A stretch of 64,000 nucleotides of DNA from Candidatus Lightella neohaematopini (GTDB lineage Bacteria > Pseudomonadota > Gammaproteobacteria > Enterobacterales > Enterobacteriaceae), in contig JAOBJN010000001.1 of assembly GCA_025728475.1 (NCBI GenBank), positions 124,001 to 188,000 of the forward strand, written 5' to 3'. Below are positions 44,984 to 55,408 of the stretch, piece after piece. The notes beneath the pieces are model-generated. The model ran no database searches, was not told the origin of the DNA, and worked only from the letters and a program-made list of their open reading frames with translations. The translations under genes were made by a program, and so were the position numbers. Within the stretch, counting starts at the first letter, position 1; every line of letters starts with the position of its first letter.

Positions 44984-45130
44984 ATGAAAAGAACTTTTCA
45001 ACCATCCATCTTAAAAAGATTACGTAAACATGGTTTTCGTCATCGTATGAAAACAAATAGTGGACGTAAAATCTTATCAAATAGAAGAACTAAAAAAAGA
45101 TTATATTTAACAGTTTCAAGTAATAAATAG
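44984..45130 (+). CDS. rpmH: 50S ribosomal protein L34
   Basis: Small basic large-subunit protein of 48 residues (E. coli 46). It begins [22 protein letters not shown] and ends [10 protein letters not shown]. An AAGGAAA ribosome binding site precedes it. The stop codon directly abuts the rnpA ATG, so the two are read from one mRNA. The upstream 151 bases show no DnaA boxes. Confidence 0.97.
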   Translation: MKRTFQPSILKRLRKHGFRHRMKTNSGRKILSNRRTKKRLYLTVSSNK

Positions 45131-45450
45131 ATGAGTAAAAAATATAAATTTCCAAAAAAACAAAAATTATTGTTTAATAAACAATTTAGTTTAGTTTTTA
45201 ATAAACTAGAATATTTTAGTTTTGATAAACAATTTACTATAATAGGATACACAAATAATTTGAATTATTCTCGTATTGGTATTATAGTACCAAAAAAAAA
45301 TATTAGGAAATCCTTTCAAAGGAATAGAGTAAAAAGATTAATACGTGAATATTTTCGTTTAAATATACATAATTTTTTTTTATGGATTATGTAATTTTAG
45401 TAAAAAAATATTTGTCAGAAATAAAACAAATTAATTTTAAAATATGTTAA
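45131..45450 (+). CDS. rnpA: RNase P protein component, frameshifted in a T9 run
   Basis: Protein subunit of RNase P, needed for tRNA 5' maturation. The first frame runs 87 codons: FPKKQKLLFNKQFSLVF, the RNR-type signature FQRNRVKRLIREYFRL, then NIHNFFLWIM and a stop at about 45394. The other frame picks up at ATG 45382 with MDYVILVKKYLSEIKQINFKIC and stops at 45448-45450, matching the E. coli MDFVVVAKKG region. The frames meet at nine T (45373-45381). One extra T joins them and gives the E. coli spacing between FRL and MD. The gene is probably rescued by slippage, or the run length is miscalled; the core RNA-binding motif lies before the lesion in any case. Confidence 0.87.
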
Positions 45451-45456
45451 GATAAT

Positions 45457-45684
45457 ATGATATTTTTATCAAAAACATTAATTAGTATAATACATTGGTA
45501 TAAGATAATAATTAGTCCTTTATTAGGAAAACGTTGTAGATTTATTCCTAGTTGTTCACAATTTGCTATAGAAGCAATTATTACATTTGGTTTAGTAAAA
45601 GGTATTTGGTTTTCTATAAAAAGAATTATTAAGTGTTTACCAATATTTAATGGTGGTTATGATCCAATTGATAAATATTTATAA
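45457..45684 (+). CDS. yidD: Membrane protein insertion efficiency factor YidD
   Basis: Small membrane-associated protein that aids YidC-dependent insertion. The protein is 75 residues (E. coli 85). [30 protein letters not shown] contains the conserved Cys pair, and [15 protein letters not shown] closes the domain. It follows rnpA by 6 bases and precedes yidC by 15, in the universal rpmH-rnpA-yidD-yidC-mnmE order. Confidence 0.97.
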   Translation: MIFLSKTLISIIHWYKIIISPLLGKRCRFIPSCSQFAIEAIITFGLVKGIWFSIKRIIKCLPIFNGGYDPIDKYL

Positions 45685-45699
45685 TATAATAAGATTATA

Positions 45700-47262
45700 A
45701 TGAATACACAAAGAAATTTTCTTATAATTATTTTGGTATTTATTTCTTTTTTATTATGGCAAATATGGCAAAATGATAATAAATTAAATATAGCAGATAA
45801 ATATATAACAAATAATAATAAATATTCATTAGATAGTAAAAATCATATCATTACAATTATGACTGATGCTTTATTATTAAAAATTAATCCAGATAATTCT
45901 ACAATAGAACAAGCGTATCTGCTAAAATATCCTAAGTATCTTAAATCTCATGAATCATTTAAATTATTAAATACCTCATCTAATTTTGTTTATCAATTAC
46001 AAAGTAGTTTATCTAGTGATGACTATTTTAGTAAAAATTTACTAAAACACTTAAAATTTTATAGTAAGAAAACAAAATATGTATTAAAGAATAATCAAAA
46101 AGAATTAAAAGTACCATTTATATATAAGTCAAATAATAATTTTATTTATATTAAAACTTTTATATTAAAACGTAACGATTATAAAATTAATGTAATTGAT
46201 AGTATTATTAATAATACTAATAAAACTATTGTAGTAAATATTTTTGGTCAAATAAAGCAATCTATTAATAATCCAAATCAGTATAATAATAATTTTATAA
46301 ATAGTTTTTATAGAGGTAGTTCATATTCTACTGACCATGAAAATTATAAAAAATATGAATTTAGTAAAATAAAATATTATAAATTAATTGCTAATACTAG
46401 TTATGGTTGGATAGCTATGTCACAAAAATATTTTATTACTTCTCTAATTATTCCAAATTTTGGAATTAATAATTTTTACATAAATAAAATAGATGACAAC
46501 GTTTTAATTGGTTTTAAAAATAAAATACATATTAATGCTTATGATAAAAAAGAAATAAATACCAAAATTTGGATTGGACCAAAGTTACAATCAAAATTAA
46601 AATTAGTAGCAAATAATTTAGATCTTACTGTTGATTATGGGTGGTTATGGTTTATATCTCAACCATTGTTTAAATTATTAAATTTTGTCACAAAGTATAC
46701 AAGAAATTGGGGATTATCAATAATTATTACAACTATTATAATAAAAATGATATTACACCCTTTAACTAGAATTCAATATGTTTCGATGGCAAAAATACGT
46801 TTATTACAACCTAAAATATCTATGATTCGTAAAAAATTTGAAAATAATAAACAACAACAAAGTAAAGAAATATTATTTTTGTATAAAAAGGAAAAAGTTA
46901 ATCCATTTGGAGGATGTTTTCCAATTATAATACAAATGCCTATATTTTTAGCTTTATATTATGTATTATCTGGATCAGTAGAGTTAAGACATGCTAATTT
47001 TTGTTTTTGGATAAATGATCTATCATCACAAGATCCATATTATATTTTACCAATAGTTATGGGTATAACTATGTATATAATACAGAAGCTATCTTCAAAT
47101 AATATTGAAGATTTAATACAAAGAAAAATAGCAACTATTATGCCAATTATATTTACGTTATTTTTTTTCTGGTTTCCATCTGGTTTGGTATTATATTATA
47201 TTATTAGTAATATAATAACTATTATACAACAACAGGTAATATTTCGTAGGCTAATTAAATAA
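45700..47262 (+). CDS. yidC: Membrane protein insertase YidC
   Basis: Inserts membrane proteins alone or with SecYEG. The protein is 520 residues (E. coli 548). An N-terminal transmembrane anchor (residues 6-22) is followed by a diverged periplasmic beta domain, then the five-helix core from about residue 330: NWGLSIIITTIIIKMILHPLT, NPFGGCFPIIIQMPIFLALYY, and PSGLVLYYIISNIITIIQQ at the C-terminus. Contiguous and intact. Confidence 0.97.
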   Translation: MNTQRNFLIIILVFISFLLWQIWQNDNKLNIADKYITNNNKYSLDSKNHIITIMTDALLLKINPDNSTIEQAYLLKYPKYLKSHESFKLLNTSSNFVYQLQSSLSSDDYFSKNLLKHLKFYSKKTKYVLKNNQKELKVPFIYKSNNNFIYIKTFILKRNDYKINVIDSIINNTNKTIVVNIFGQIKQSINNPNQYNNNFINSFYRGSSYSTDHENYKKYEFSKIKYYKLIANTSYGWIAMSQKYFITSLIIPNFGINNFYINKIDDNVLIGFKNKIHINAYDKKEINTKIWIGPKLQSKLKLVANNLDLTVDYGWLWFISQPLFKLLNFVTKYTRNWGLSIIITTIIIKMILHPLTRIQYVSMAKIRLLQPKISMIRKKFENNKQQQSKEILFLYKKEKVNPFGGCFPIIIQMPIFLALYYVLSGSVELRHANFCFWINDLSSQDPYYILPIVMGITMYIIQKLSSNNIEDLIQRKIATIMPIIFTLFFFWFPSGLVLYYIISNIITIIQQQVIFRRLIK

Positions 47263-47293
47263 AAAATATAAAAATAATTAAATATAGATATTA

Positions 47294-48649
47294 ATGAATA
47301 TAAATCAAAATGAAGATACTATAGCTGCTATAGCTACTACTCCCGGATGTAGTAGTATTGGTATTATACGTGTTTCTGGTACTTTAACTTATGATGTAAC
47401 AAAAAAAATATTAGGATTAATTCCAAAAAATAGAAAAGCAAGTTATTTACCATTTAAGTATAAAAATAATACTATAGATTATGGTATTGCTATTTTATTT
47501 AATCATCCTAAATCTTTTACTGGTGAAGATATGTTAGAATTACATTGTCATGGTGGACCAGTAATATTAAATACTTTATTAAAGTACATTGTTTCATTCC
47601 CTAATATTCGTGTAGCTAATCCGGGGGAATTTTCTATGCGTGCTTTTTTAAATAAAAAAATTGATTTGGTCCAAGCTGAATCTATAATTGATTTAATTAA
47701 TTCTAACTCATTAGAATTTTCTAAAAAGTCAATAAATATATTTAAGGGTAATTTTTCTTATAAGATTAAAAAATTAATAAATGATGTAAATAATTTATAT
47801 TCTCACATAGAAGCTATGATTAATTTCCCTGATGATCAACTAGAACAATTATCCAATAATACTATTATTTCTAATTTAGACGATATAATTAATGCAACAA
47901 ATAAATTAAATGAACAAGTAAAAAATAATATTATACTACGTGATGGTATTAAAATAGTTATTATTGGAAGACCTAATGTTGGAAAATCTAGTTTGTTTAA
48001 TGCTTTAATTGGATACAATAATGCTATCGTAACCTCGTTTCCTGGTACTACTAGAGATGTGTTAAGATACTGTATAAACTTAGATGGTATAACAATTAAT
48101 ATTAGTGATACAGCAGGAATTCATAATACAAATAATTTCATAGAAAAAATAGGAATTAAACATTCTTTAAAAGAAATTAAAACAGCTAATCATATATTAT
48201 TAGTAGTTGATAGCACTACTTGTAAAATTAAACAACTAAATTATATTTATAATAATTTTATTAAAATAATTAAAAATATACCAGTTACTATTATTCGTAA
48301 TAAGGCTGATCTTAGTAATGAAAATATTAGTATTAATAAGTTAGAAAAATATTATATTATAACAATATCAGCTAAATTAAAAAAAGGACTAAATTTAATT
48401 TTTAATCATATAAAAGATTTATATATTAAAAACAACTATAAGTTTAATAGCATAAATAAACATAGGCATTTTAATATATTAAATAATGCTATTTTACATT
48501 TAAAGCGTAGTAAAGAAAATTATTCATATTATGATATCTTATTAGAAGAATTAAAATACGTTAAATACTATTTAGATAGTATTATTGGTAATGTTTATAA
48601 TAATGAGTTACTAGATGAAATATTTTCTAAGTTTTGTATTGGTAAGTAA
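47294..48649 (+). CDS. mnmE: tRNA modification GTPase MnmE
   Basis: With MnmG (not in the window) builds the 5-carboxymethylaminomethyl modification on wobble U34. The protein is 451 residues (E. coli 454). The N-terminal folate-binding domain has EDTIAAIATTPG and FTGEDMLELHCHGG. The G domain has G1 GRPNVGKSS, G3 DTAG and G4 NKAD, and the essential C-terminal CIGK is present. It ends the rpmH operon and converges on ssb. Confidence 0.97.
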   Translation: MNINQNEDTIAAIATTPGCSSIGIIRVSGTLTYDVTKKILGLIPKNRKASYLPFKYKNNTIDYGIAILFNHPKSFTGEDMLELHCHGGPVILNTLLKYIVSFPNIRVANPGEFSMRAFLNKKIDLVQAESIIDLINSNSLEFSKKSINIFKGNFSYKIKKLINDVNNLYSHIEAMINFPDDQLEQLSNNTIISNLDDIINATNKLNEQVKNNIILRDGIKIVIIGRPNVGKSSLFNALIGYNNAIVTSFPGTTRDVLRYCINLDGITINISDTAGIHNTNNFIEKIGIKHSLKEIKTANHILLVVDSTTCKIKQLNYIYNNFIKIIKNIPVTIIRNKADLSNENISINKLEKYYIITISAKLKKGLNLIFNHIKDLYIKNNYKFNSINKHRHFNILNNAILHLKRSKENYSYYDILLEELKYVKYYLDSIIGNVYNNELLDEIFSKFCIGK

Positions 48650-48659
48650 TATTAAAATT

Positions 48660-49121
48660 TTAAAATGGTAAATCATCATCAAAATTTATTGATAGATCTT
48701 TATCATCTTTATATGTTTTTACCTCTTCGTTACTTAATTTATCAGATGTATTATTTTTAATATTATTCTTAATTTTATTACGACTACTAATAATATGTAA
48801 TGTACCATTAACACCAACTATTATTTCTGTAGTATAGTGATCTATATTATTTTTGTCTTGCCATTTTCTTGTTTGTAAACTACCTTCTATATAAATTTGT
48901 GAACCTTTAATTAAGTATTCTCTTACTATTTCTGCTATTTTTCCAAAAATAACAATTTTATGCCACTCTGTTTTTTCTTTAACTTCTCCTGTTTGTTTAT
49001 CACGCCATATATCAGATGTAGCTAAACTAATATTAGCTACTATATTACCATTAGCCATATAACGTATTTCTGGATCATTACCTAAGTAACCTAATAAAAT
49101 AACTTTATTAACTCCCTTCAT
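48660..49121 (-). CDS. ssb: Single-stranded DNA-binding protein
   Basis: Tetrameric ssDNA-binding protein. From the ATG at 49121 the protein is 153 residues (E. coli 178). The OB fold has [39 protein letters not shown] and [13 protein letters not shown] shortened linker ends in the acidic partner-binding tip FDDDLPF. A longer frame to 49205 is rejected because it runs into dnaB and adds hydrophobic residues not found in the family. Confidence 0.96.
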   Translation of the reverse strand: MKGVNKVILLGYLGNDPEIRYMANGNIVANISLATSDIWRDKQTGEVKEKTEWHKIVIFGKIAEIVREYLIKGSQIYIEGSLQTRKWQDKNNIDHYTTEIIVGVNGTLHIISSRNKIKNNIKNNTSDKLSNEEVKTYKDDKDLSINFDDDLPF

Positions 49122-49152
49122 ATATTTTCCTATTTTTAGTTGATATTTTATT

Positions 49153-50550
49153 TTAATACATATAATTGTAATCGGAATAGTTATCAAATCTAGACCAATG
49201 ACCATTAAACATTAATTTAATAGTACCAATTGGACCATTTCTTTGTTTACCTATAATAATTTCAGCAATTCCTTTCATACTATTATCATTATAAACTTCA
49301 TCACGATATATAAACATAATTAAATCAGCATCTTGTTCTATAGAACCAGACTCTCTTAAATCTGAATTTAATGGTCTTTTATCAGCACGTTGTTCTAAAC
49401 TTCTATTAAGTTGTGATAAAGCTATAATTGGTATTTTTAATTCTTTAGCTAAAGATTTTAATGATCTAGAAATTTCTGCTATTTCCAATGTACGATTTTC
49501 AGCTAAATATGGAACTCTAATTAATTGTAAATAATCAATCATAATTACACTTAATCCTTGATGTTCTTTATATACACGACGTGCGCGAGCTCTTATTTCA
49601 GTTGGAGTCAATCTAGAAGAATCATCAATATATATATTTTTTTTACTTAGTAAAATTTTTATAGTATTAGAAATTTTAGTCCAATCATGATCATTTAATT
49701 GACCAGTACGAATTTTACTTTGCTCTACGCGTGATAATGATGCTAGCATTCTTATCATAATTTGTTCGCCTGGCATTTCTAAACTAAAAATCAAAACTGG
49801 TTTGTCTTCTGACATAGCTATATTTTCACATAAATTAATTGCAAATGTAGTTTTACCCATTGAAGGTCTAGCTGCTATAATAATTAATTCCGACTTTTGT
49901 AGTCCAGCAGTTTTCATATCTAAATCTTTGTAGCCACTAGATATTCCAGTAATACTACTATTTGGTTTTTTATATAATTGTTCAATTTTATTTATCGTAT
50001 GTTCTAAAATATTCTCAATATTTTTTAAGTTATTATTTATATTTGTTCTATTTTCAGAAATTTGAAAAATTAATGATTCAGCTAAATCTAATAAATCTGA
50101 ACTACTACGACCATTAGGATAATAACTAGCATCTGCTATTTCATTCGCAACATTAATTAGTTCTCTTACTATAGCATATTCTTTTATTATAGTTGCATAG
50201 GAAATTATATTTATAATACTAGGTGTATTTTTTGATAATTCAGCTAAATAGGCACAACCGCCAACAATATCTAATTTATTTTTTTGTTCCAATGATTGTG
50301 ACAAAATAACTAAGTCAACTGGTTTACCATTATTTAATAAATTTTGTATTTCACAAAAAATTACACGGTGAACATTACTATAAAAATCATTACTATTAAC
50401 TATGGTAACAATATCATCTAAACGTTTATTATCTAATATTAAACTACCTAATAATGATTGTTCTGCCTCTATAGAATACGGTAATGATTTATGATATTTA
50501 TGATTGTTGGTAAATAATTTATTACTAGTTAAATTCTTATTTAATAACAT
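49153..50550 (-). CDS. dnaB: Replicative DNA helicase
   Basis: Hexameric 5'-to-3' helicase of the replication fork. The protein is 465 residues (E. coli 471). The N-terminal domain begins around [16 protein letters not shown]; the RecA-like motor has Walker [12 protein letters not shown], Walker [10 protein letters not shown] and the DnaB signature [34 protein letters not shown]. It precedes ssb by 31 bases on the same strand. Because dnaA is not in its usual place, how DnaB is loaded is an open question here. Confidence 0.98.
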   Translation of the reverse strand: MLLNKNLTSNKLFTNNHKYHKSLPYSIEAEQSLLGSLILDNKRLDDIVTIVNSNDFYSNVHRVIFCEIQNLLNNGKPVDLVILSQSLEQKNKLDIVGGCAYLAELSKNTPSIINIISYATIIKEYAIVRELINVANEIADASYYPNGRSSSDLLDLAESLIFQISENRTNINNNLKNIENILEHTINKIEQLYKKPNSSITGISSGYKDLDMKTAGLQKSELIIIAARPSMGKTTFAINLCENIAMSEDKPVLIFSLEMPGEQIMIRMLASLSRVEQSKIRTGQLNDHDWTKISNTIKILLSKKNIYIDDSSRLTPTEIRARARRVYKEHQGLSVIMIDYLQLIRVPYLAENRTLEIAEISRSLKSLAKELKIPIIALSQLNRSLEQRADKRPLNSDLRESGSIEQDADLIMFIYRDEVYNDNSMKGIAEIIIGKQRNGPIGTIKLMFNGHWSRFDNYSDYNYMY

Positions 50551-50761
50551 ATATAAATATATAACTGTTAATTTAACATAACTTTATTAAATTAGTAATC
50601 ATAATAAGATAAATATCAAATATTATCAATATCTAAATAAATAGATTGTATTTTTTAAAATAAATTATATTATATAAGTGATAATTATTTATATCTTAAA
50701 ATATAAATATAATTTTTAGTTGTATTTATACTAAAATAGATAATTATTAAGGATAATTATT

Positions 50762-53080
50762 ATGTATTTTTGGAAAAATATATTTTTCTTATGTATATCT
50801 TTTATATGTAAAAAAATTCTAAATATTAGAACATATCAAAACAATTTACTTAATGTGAATAATAAAGTTAATAATCAATTGATTTATTTAGTATTAACTA
50901 ATTCTAAGTTTTATTTAATATTATTATACATTCAATGTAAAAGATGTAATTTACCAAATCCATTAGATAATGTAATAACTAATAATAATACAAAAATATC
51001 CAGATATTTTTGTGTAAAAGAAAAAAGAAATCATTTTAAGTATATGTATTATGATAAAAATATTAATAAATTTAATAATTATTTAAGTTTAGTTATTAAC
51101 TATTATAATAGTATTACAATTATTTTAGTAACAATAATTAATAATAAAAAAAGATTATTTTTTTATAAAAATTCTTACTTTTTTATAAATAATATAATTA
51201 ATTTTTTTATAAAAATTGCTAATTTTTTATGGATAAAAAAAGATATTATATTATCTTTTTCAAAACCAATATCATCATTTTGTATTTATAATAAGTTAAA
51301 TAATATTACGTTAAGTAATACTAGTAAAGTATTAAGAATAATTAGTCTTTACTTTATGAGACAAAAAATGATAATAGTTGGATCAAATAATTTTAATACA
51401 TATGATATTAATAATATTATTCATAATATCAAACAATATATAAAGAACAATAAAATAAATAGATTAATTTTTAGCAAAAAAGATATTATTAAATTACTTA
51501 AAGAAATATCAGCTAATTTTTCTTACGAAGCATTTAATTTATGTAATAATTTATTTCAGTTTTTCTTTAAAAGAATACATCATACTTTAAAAGTACATAA
51601 CATAAATAGAGTTAGATTAATTGCTGAGAAAAGACATAAAATTATTTATATTCCATGTCATCGTAGTCATATGGATTATATTATTATTTCTTATGTATTG
51701 TATCACAGTACGTTGTTACCACCATTTATTGCTGCTGGAATAAATTTAAATTTTTGGTTAGTTGGAAATTTAGCTAGATTATTAGGAGCTTTTTTTATAC
51801 GACGTAATTTTAAAAATAATAAATTATATTCCATTGTTTTTCGTGAATATTTTAATCAATTATTAAATAATGACGATACTGTAGAATATTTTATTGAAGG
51901 TAGTAGATCACGTACTGGAAAATTATTAACACCTAAAACTGGTTTATTAAATATAATTATAAAATATGTATTAAATAATATACATAGACCAATTACTATT
52001 ATTCCAATAAATATTAGTTATACAAAAGTTATAGAAATAGATTATTATAATGCAGAAATAAATAATAATATCAATAAAAAAGGTTACATTTTATTTTTAT
52101 TTGAACAAATAAAAAATATTTATAATATAAATACTACCTATATTAATTTTGGTCAACCAATAAACATAAATAAAATAATAAGGAAAACCTTTTATCTAAA
52201 AACTGATAAAAAGTATATTACAACATTGGTAAATAATATTGCTTATAATATTATGAGTAAAATAAATAGTGCTGTAGTAATTAATATATCTAGTCTATGT
52301 CTTACAATTTTATTAGATTCTAATAATTATACATTAACAAGAATACAGTTATTTAAACAACTATTATGTTATTTGAATTTATTAGATCGAGTTTCATACT
52401 TACCTGATTTAATAATTAAAAATTGTAGTAATAAAAAATATTGGTTAAAAAAATTTTTAGATAATAATAAAAATATTATTTACAATCGTGATACTCATTT
52501 AGTATCTCTAATTAAAGATAATATTTATAATATAAGATATTATAAAAATAATATACAACATGTATTAATTCTACCAGCATTAGTTGCAAATGTTATATAT
52601 ACTAATTCTAGTATTAAGAGAACAAAACTAATATATTTAGTTAATTATATTTATCCAATAGTAAAATTAGATTTTTTTATTAATATTCATGAATTAAAGT
52701 TAAAATTATTAATTAATAAAATTATAAATGAGTTTATTAGGCAACATCTACTATTAGATAGTAATAATAAATTATTTCTAACTAAACATTATAAAGTAAT
52801 GAAACTACTATCTAATAGTATTTATAAAGTATTATTACGTTATGTGATAATGTGTATATTATTAATTAATAATATTGAATTAAAATTTATAAATTTAAGA
52901 GATAATTGGGATAAAATACAAAATAAATTAAATATTACACAGGATATACATAATATATTTGATAATATATCATTTAATAGTATTGCACTAATTTTTCGAT
53001 CAGAATATCACTATAAAAATAGTATAAATATTATTAAAATAAATAAGTTATATAATATTTTAAAAAAACTTATTACTTAA
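50762..53080 (+). CDS. plsB: Glycerol-3-phosphate acyltransferase
   Basis: First acylation in phospholipid synthesis at the inner membrane. The protein is 772 residues (E. coli 807). The acyltransferase motifs are in order: CHRSHMDYIIISYVLYH (HxxxxD), AAGINLNFWLVGNLARLLGAFFIRR, YFIEGSRSRTGK and PITIIPINISY. The flanking N- and C-terminal domains are strongly AT-driven (Asn/Ile/Lys) but collinear, including NNIQHVLILPALVA. It is followed tail to tail by the remains of ubiA, as in E. coli. Confidence 0.95.
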   Translation: MYFWKNIFFLCISFICKKILNIRTYQNNLLNVNNKVNNQLIYLVLTNSKFYLILLYIQCKRCNLPNPLDNVITNNNTKISRYFCVKEKRNHFKYMYYDKNINKFNNYLSLVINYYNSITIILVTIINNKKRLFFYKNSYFFINNIINFFIKIANFLWIKKDIILSFSKPISSFCIYNKLNNITLSNTSKVLRIISLYFMRQKMIIVGSNNFNTYDINNIIHNIKQYIKNNKINRLIFSKKDIIKLLKEISANFSYEAFNLCNNLFQFFFKRIHHTLKVHNINRVRLIAEKRHKIIYIPCHRSHMDYIIISYVLYHSTLLPPFIAAGINLNFWLVGNLARLLGAFFIRRNFKNNKLYSIVFREYFNQLLNNDDTVEYFIEGSRSRTGKLLTPKTGLLNIIIKYVLNNIHRPITIIPINISYTKVIEIDYYNAEINNNINKKGYILFLFEQIKNIYNINTTYINFGQPININKIIRKTFYLKTDKKYITTLVNNIAYNIMSKINSAVVINISSLCLTILLDSNNYTLTRIQLFKQLLCYLNLLDRVSYLPDLIIKNCSNKKYWLKKFLDNNKNIIYNRDTHLVSLIKDNIYNIRYYKNNIQHVLILPALVANVIYTNSSIKRTKLIYLVNYIYPIVKLDFFINIHELKLKLLINKIINEFIRQHLLLDSNNKLFLTKHYKVMKLLSNSIYKVLLRYVIMCILLINNIELKFINLRDNWDKIQNKLNITQDIHNIFDNISFNSIALIFRSEYHYKNSINIIKINKLYNILKKLIT

Positions 53081-53082
53081 TC

Positions 53083-53925
53083 TTATATTATTAGTCCAAC
53101 TAATATTAGTAAACCAATATAGTTATTAACTATAAAAGCTTTATAATAATTATTTATTTTTTTGTATAAATTAATTTATATTAGTAAAAAATATAATACT
53201 AATTATTAAAATACTAATTAATAGTGTATATTTTTTAATATATAAATTAATAATTAATAATAATAGAGTAATTATAACTATAATACGATAAACATTTCTA
53301 ATTTATTAAACAATATAACAATAGATTTAATCTCTAATTTGATATTATCATCTTGTCAATTAAAGCATAAATACTATCATATAATACATAATGTATTAGT
53401 AAAAAAATTAACTAACAGACTGTATTATAATTACAATACATATTACGATATGCAATAAGAATTGGTAAACTAAAAGCTATACCTGATATTAATTGAGGTA
53501 CATAAATGTATCTCTTTAAAAAGAGATAAGTAATCATTAATATTAATCTAAAATAGACAGCATTATAATATTTTTATCTAAAATTAATACTAAAAAAGTA
53601 GCTATAACTAATAATAAAATAAAAATTAAATATGCTTCATTAATTTTTAATTTGTTGGTTAATAATGGCCAATTTTTAGTACGTGTTACAAAACAGTCAA
53701 ACTTATAATCTATACAATCATTAATAACACATCCAGTTGATCTAGTTATAATTATTTCTAATATAAAAACTATAATATTACTAAAATTAGAAAACTACTA
53801 TTTTTAGTTAACCATATAACCATAATGTTGGCCATAGTAATAAATAATAATCTAGTTGGTTGATGAATACGTATTAAAAAACCGTAAAGTAAAATTTTGT
53901 TTTTAAATTTATTAATAAAATACAT
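53083..53925 (-). pseudogene. ubiA: Decayed 4-hydroxybenzoate octaprenyltransferase
   Basis: Would attach the polyprenyl tail to 4-hydroxybenzoate in ubiquinone synthesis. From ATG 53925 the reading MYFINKFKNKILLYGFLIRI.HQPTRL follows the UbiA N-terminus. A stop comes after about 50 codons, then another frame keeps the catalytic motif GCVINDCIDYKFD (the NDxxDxxxD prenyl-diphosphate site). YLFLKRYIYVPQLISGIAF, YDSIYALIDK and a near-perfect C-terminal KAFIVNNYIGLLILVGLI are also readable across several frames. The length (281 codon equivalents versus 290) is preserved, but stops and shifts abound. It is the third dead ubi gene in this window and looks younger than ubiH and ubiI. Confidence 0.88.
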
Positions 53926-53930
53926 AATTT

Positions 53931-54743
53931 TTATTTAATAAAATATTTTAACACTAATGATACTGGAGGATAAATTCCATGCCATAAAAAAAATGAATAT
54001 GCAGCCTGATAAATTAGCATACCAATACCATCATAATAGTTAATTTTTTCTTTACGACGTTTTAATAATACAGATTCATAATTATCATGATAATACAAAT
54101 CATAAAATTTAGCAGTTTTTTTAGTAATAGTTGATAATTTAATCTTGTTAAGATCTAATATAACTGGGGTAGCATTGATAACTAAATCATAATTATATTT
54201 ACTAATATATTGTATTGGTAATAATATAATATTACATGCTGGATCTAATTGTTTATAAAAATTATATAAATTTATTGCTCTATTAATACTTCTGTTAGTA
54301 ATAAATATCTTACATTTATAAGACAATAAAAACATTACTATAATTTTAGCTACTCCACCAGCACCAATTAACAATATATTATTATTATATTCTAACAATC
54401 TTAATCTTATTAAATCGTTTATTAATCCAACACCATCAGTATTATCACCAAATAATGTTCCATCTTTTTGTTTTTTTATTGTATTTACTATTTTAGTAGT
54501 ATTGCTAATGTAACTAGTATTATCACATAATTTAATCGCATGTTCCTTAAATGGAGCAGTAATATTTACTCCTAATCCACCATTAGCAAAAAAATTATTT
54601 ATTATCGTATTAAAATTATTTTTTGATACTAATATTTTTGTATATTTACTAGATTCAATATTTGTTAGTGACGCAAAAATACTATATATTAATGGAGATT
54701 TACTATGCTTTATTGGATTACCTAATACAGCAAAATTATACAT
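53931..54743 (-). CDS. aroE: Shikimate dehydrogenase
   Basis: NADPH-dependent reduction of dehydroshikimate to shikimate. From ATG 54743 the protein is 270 residues (E. coli 272). NPIKHSKSPLIYS binds shikimate, GVNITAPFKEHA holds the catalytic Lys, and GDNTDGVGL and the nucleotide loop GAGGVAK are present, with GMLIYQAAYSFFLWHG near the end. A start at 54767 would overlap tsaC and lacks family support. It pairs with aroA at 35144-36430. Confidence 0.96.
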   Translation of the reverse strand: MYNFAVLGNPIKHSKSPLIYSIFASLTNIESSKYTKILVSKNNFNTIINNFFANGGLGVNITAPFKEHAIKLCDNTSYISNTTKIVNTIKKQKDGTLFGDNTDGVGLINDLIRLRLLEYNNNILLIGAGGVAKIIVMFLLSYKCKIFITNRSINRAINLYNFYKQLDPACNIILLPIQYISKYNYDLVINATPVILDLNKIKLSTITKKTAKFYDLYYHDNYESVLLKRRKEKINYYDGIGMLIYQAAYSFFLWHGIYPPVSLVLKYFIK

Positions 54744-54747
54744 TTTA

Positions 54748-55299
54748 TTAACCCCGAATAACAGCATTACTTATAGCATCATAAATTTTAGTAGGATATA
54801 ATAATTTACCAACATTATAATTCATAATTACTACTTTTGATCCAAATAATTTATATACTTCATTTACAGTACGGGCTGGTAATTGCTGGCTAATATTTGC
54901 GCTAGTGGATACTATTGCTTTACCAAATTTTCGACAAATTAATTTAATGGGTAAAAAATTACTTATACGTACTACTAATTTAGTATATTTACCAGTTAAC
55001 CAAACCGGGGTATTATTATTAACTGGTAATGCCCAACTTATTGGACCTGGCCAACTAGAAAATAACTTTTTACGTATATCAATAGTTATTTTTGTTTCAT
55101 CAATATATTTTTTTATTTGTTTATAATGTGAAGCTACTAATATTAATCCTTTTTCAATTGGTCTATTTTTTAATGTTAATATTTTTTTTACTGCTATTTC
55201 GTAATCAGGATCGCATCCTAACCCGAATACTGATTCAGTGGGATAAGCAATAATTTTTTTATTTTTTAATGCTACTACTATTTTATTTAATTCAGTCAT
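54748..55299 (-). CDS. tsaC: Threonylcarbamoyl-AMP synthase
   Basis: Makes threonylcarbamoyl-AMP for the t6A37 modification of ANN-reading tRNAs, important in this AT-rich coding system. The protein is 183 residues (E. coli 190). YPTESVFGLGCDPD, LTLKNRPIEKGLILV, SSWPGPISWALPV and KAIVSTSANISQQ are the YrdC-fold landmarks. It sits 4 bases before aroE, and divergent from def, as in the E. coli smg-tsaC-aroE region, with smg and topA-like genes removed. Confidence 0.95.
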   Translation of the reverse strand: MTELNKIVVALKNKKIIAYPTESVFGLGCDPDYEIAVKKILTLKNRPIEKGLILVASHYKQIKKYIDETKITIDIRKKLFSSWPGPISWALPVNNNTPVWLTGKYTKLVVRISNFLPIKLICRKFGKAIVSTSANISQQLPARTVNEVYKLFGSKVVIMNYNVGKLLYPTKIYDAISNAVIRG

Positions 55300-55408
55300 A
55301 TCAATAAACTATATAATTAATATGTTTATTATAATATAATTTTTAGTAGATAAATATAATTAATTATTGTATTATATTACCAACATTAAATAAAAGACAA
55401 TATTAATT

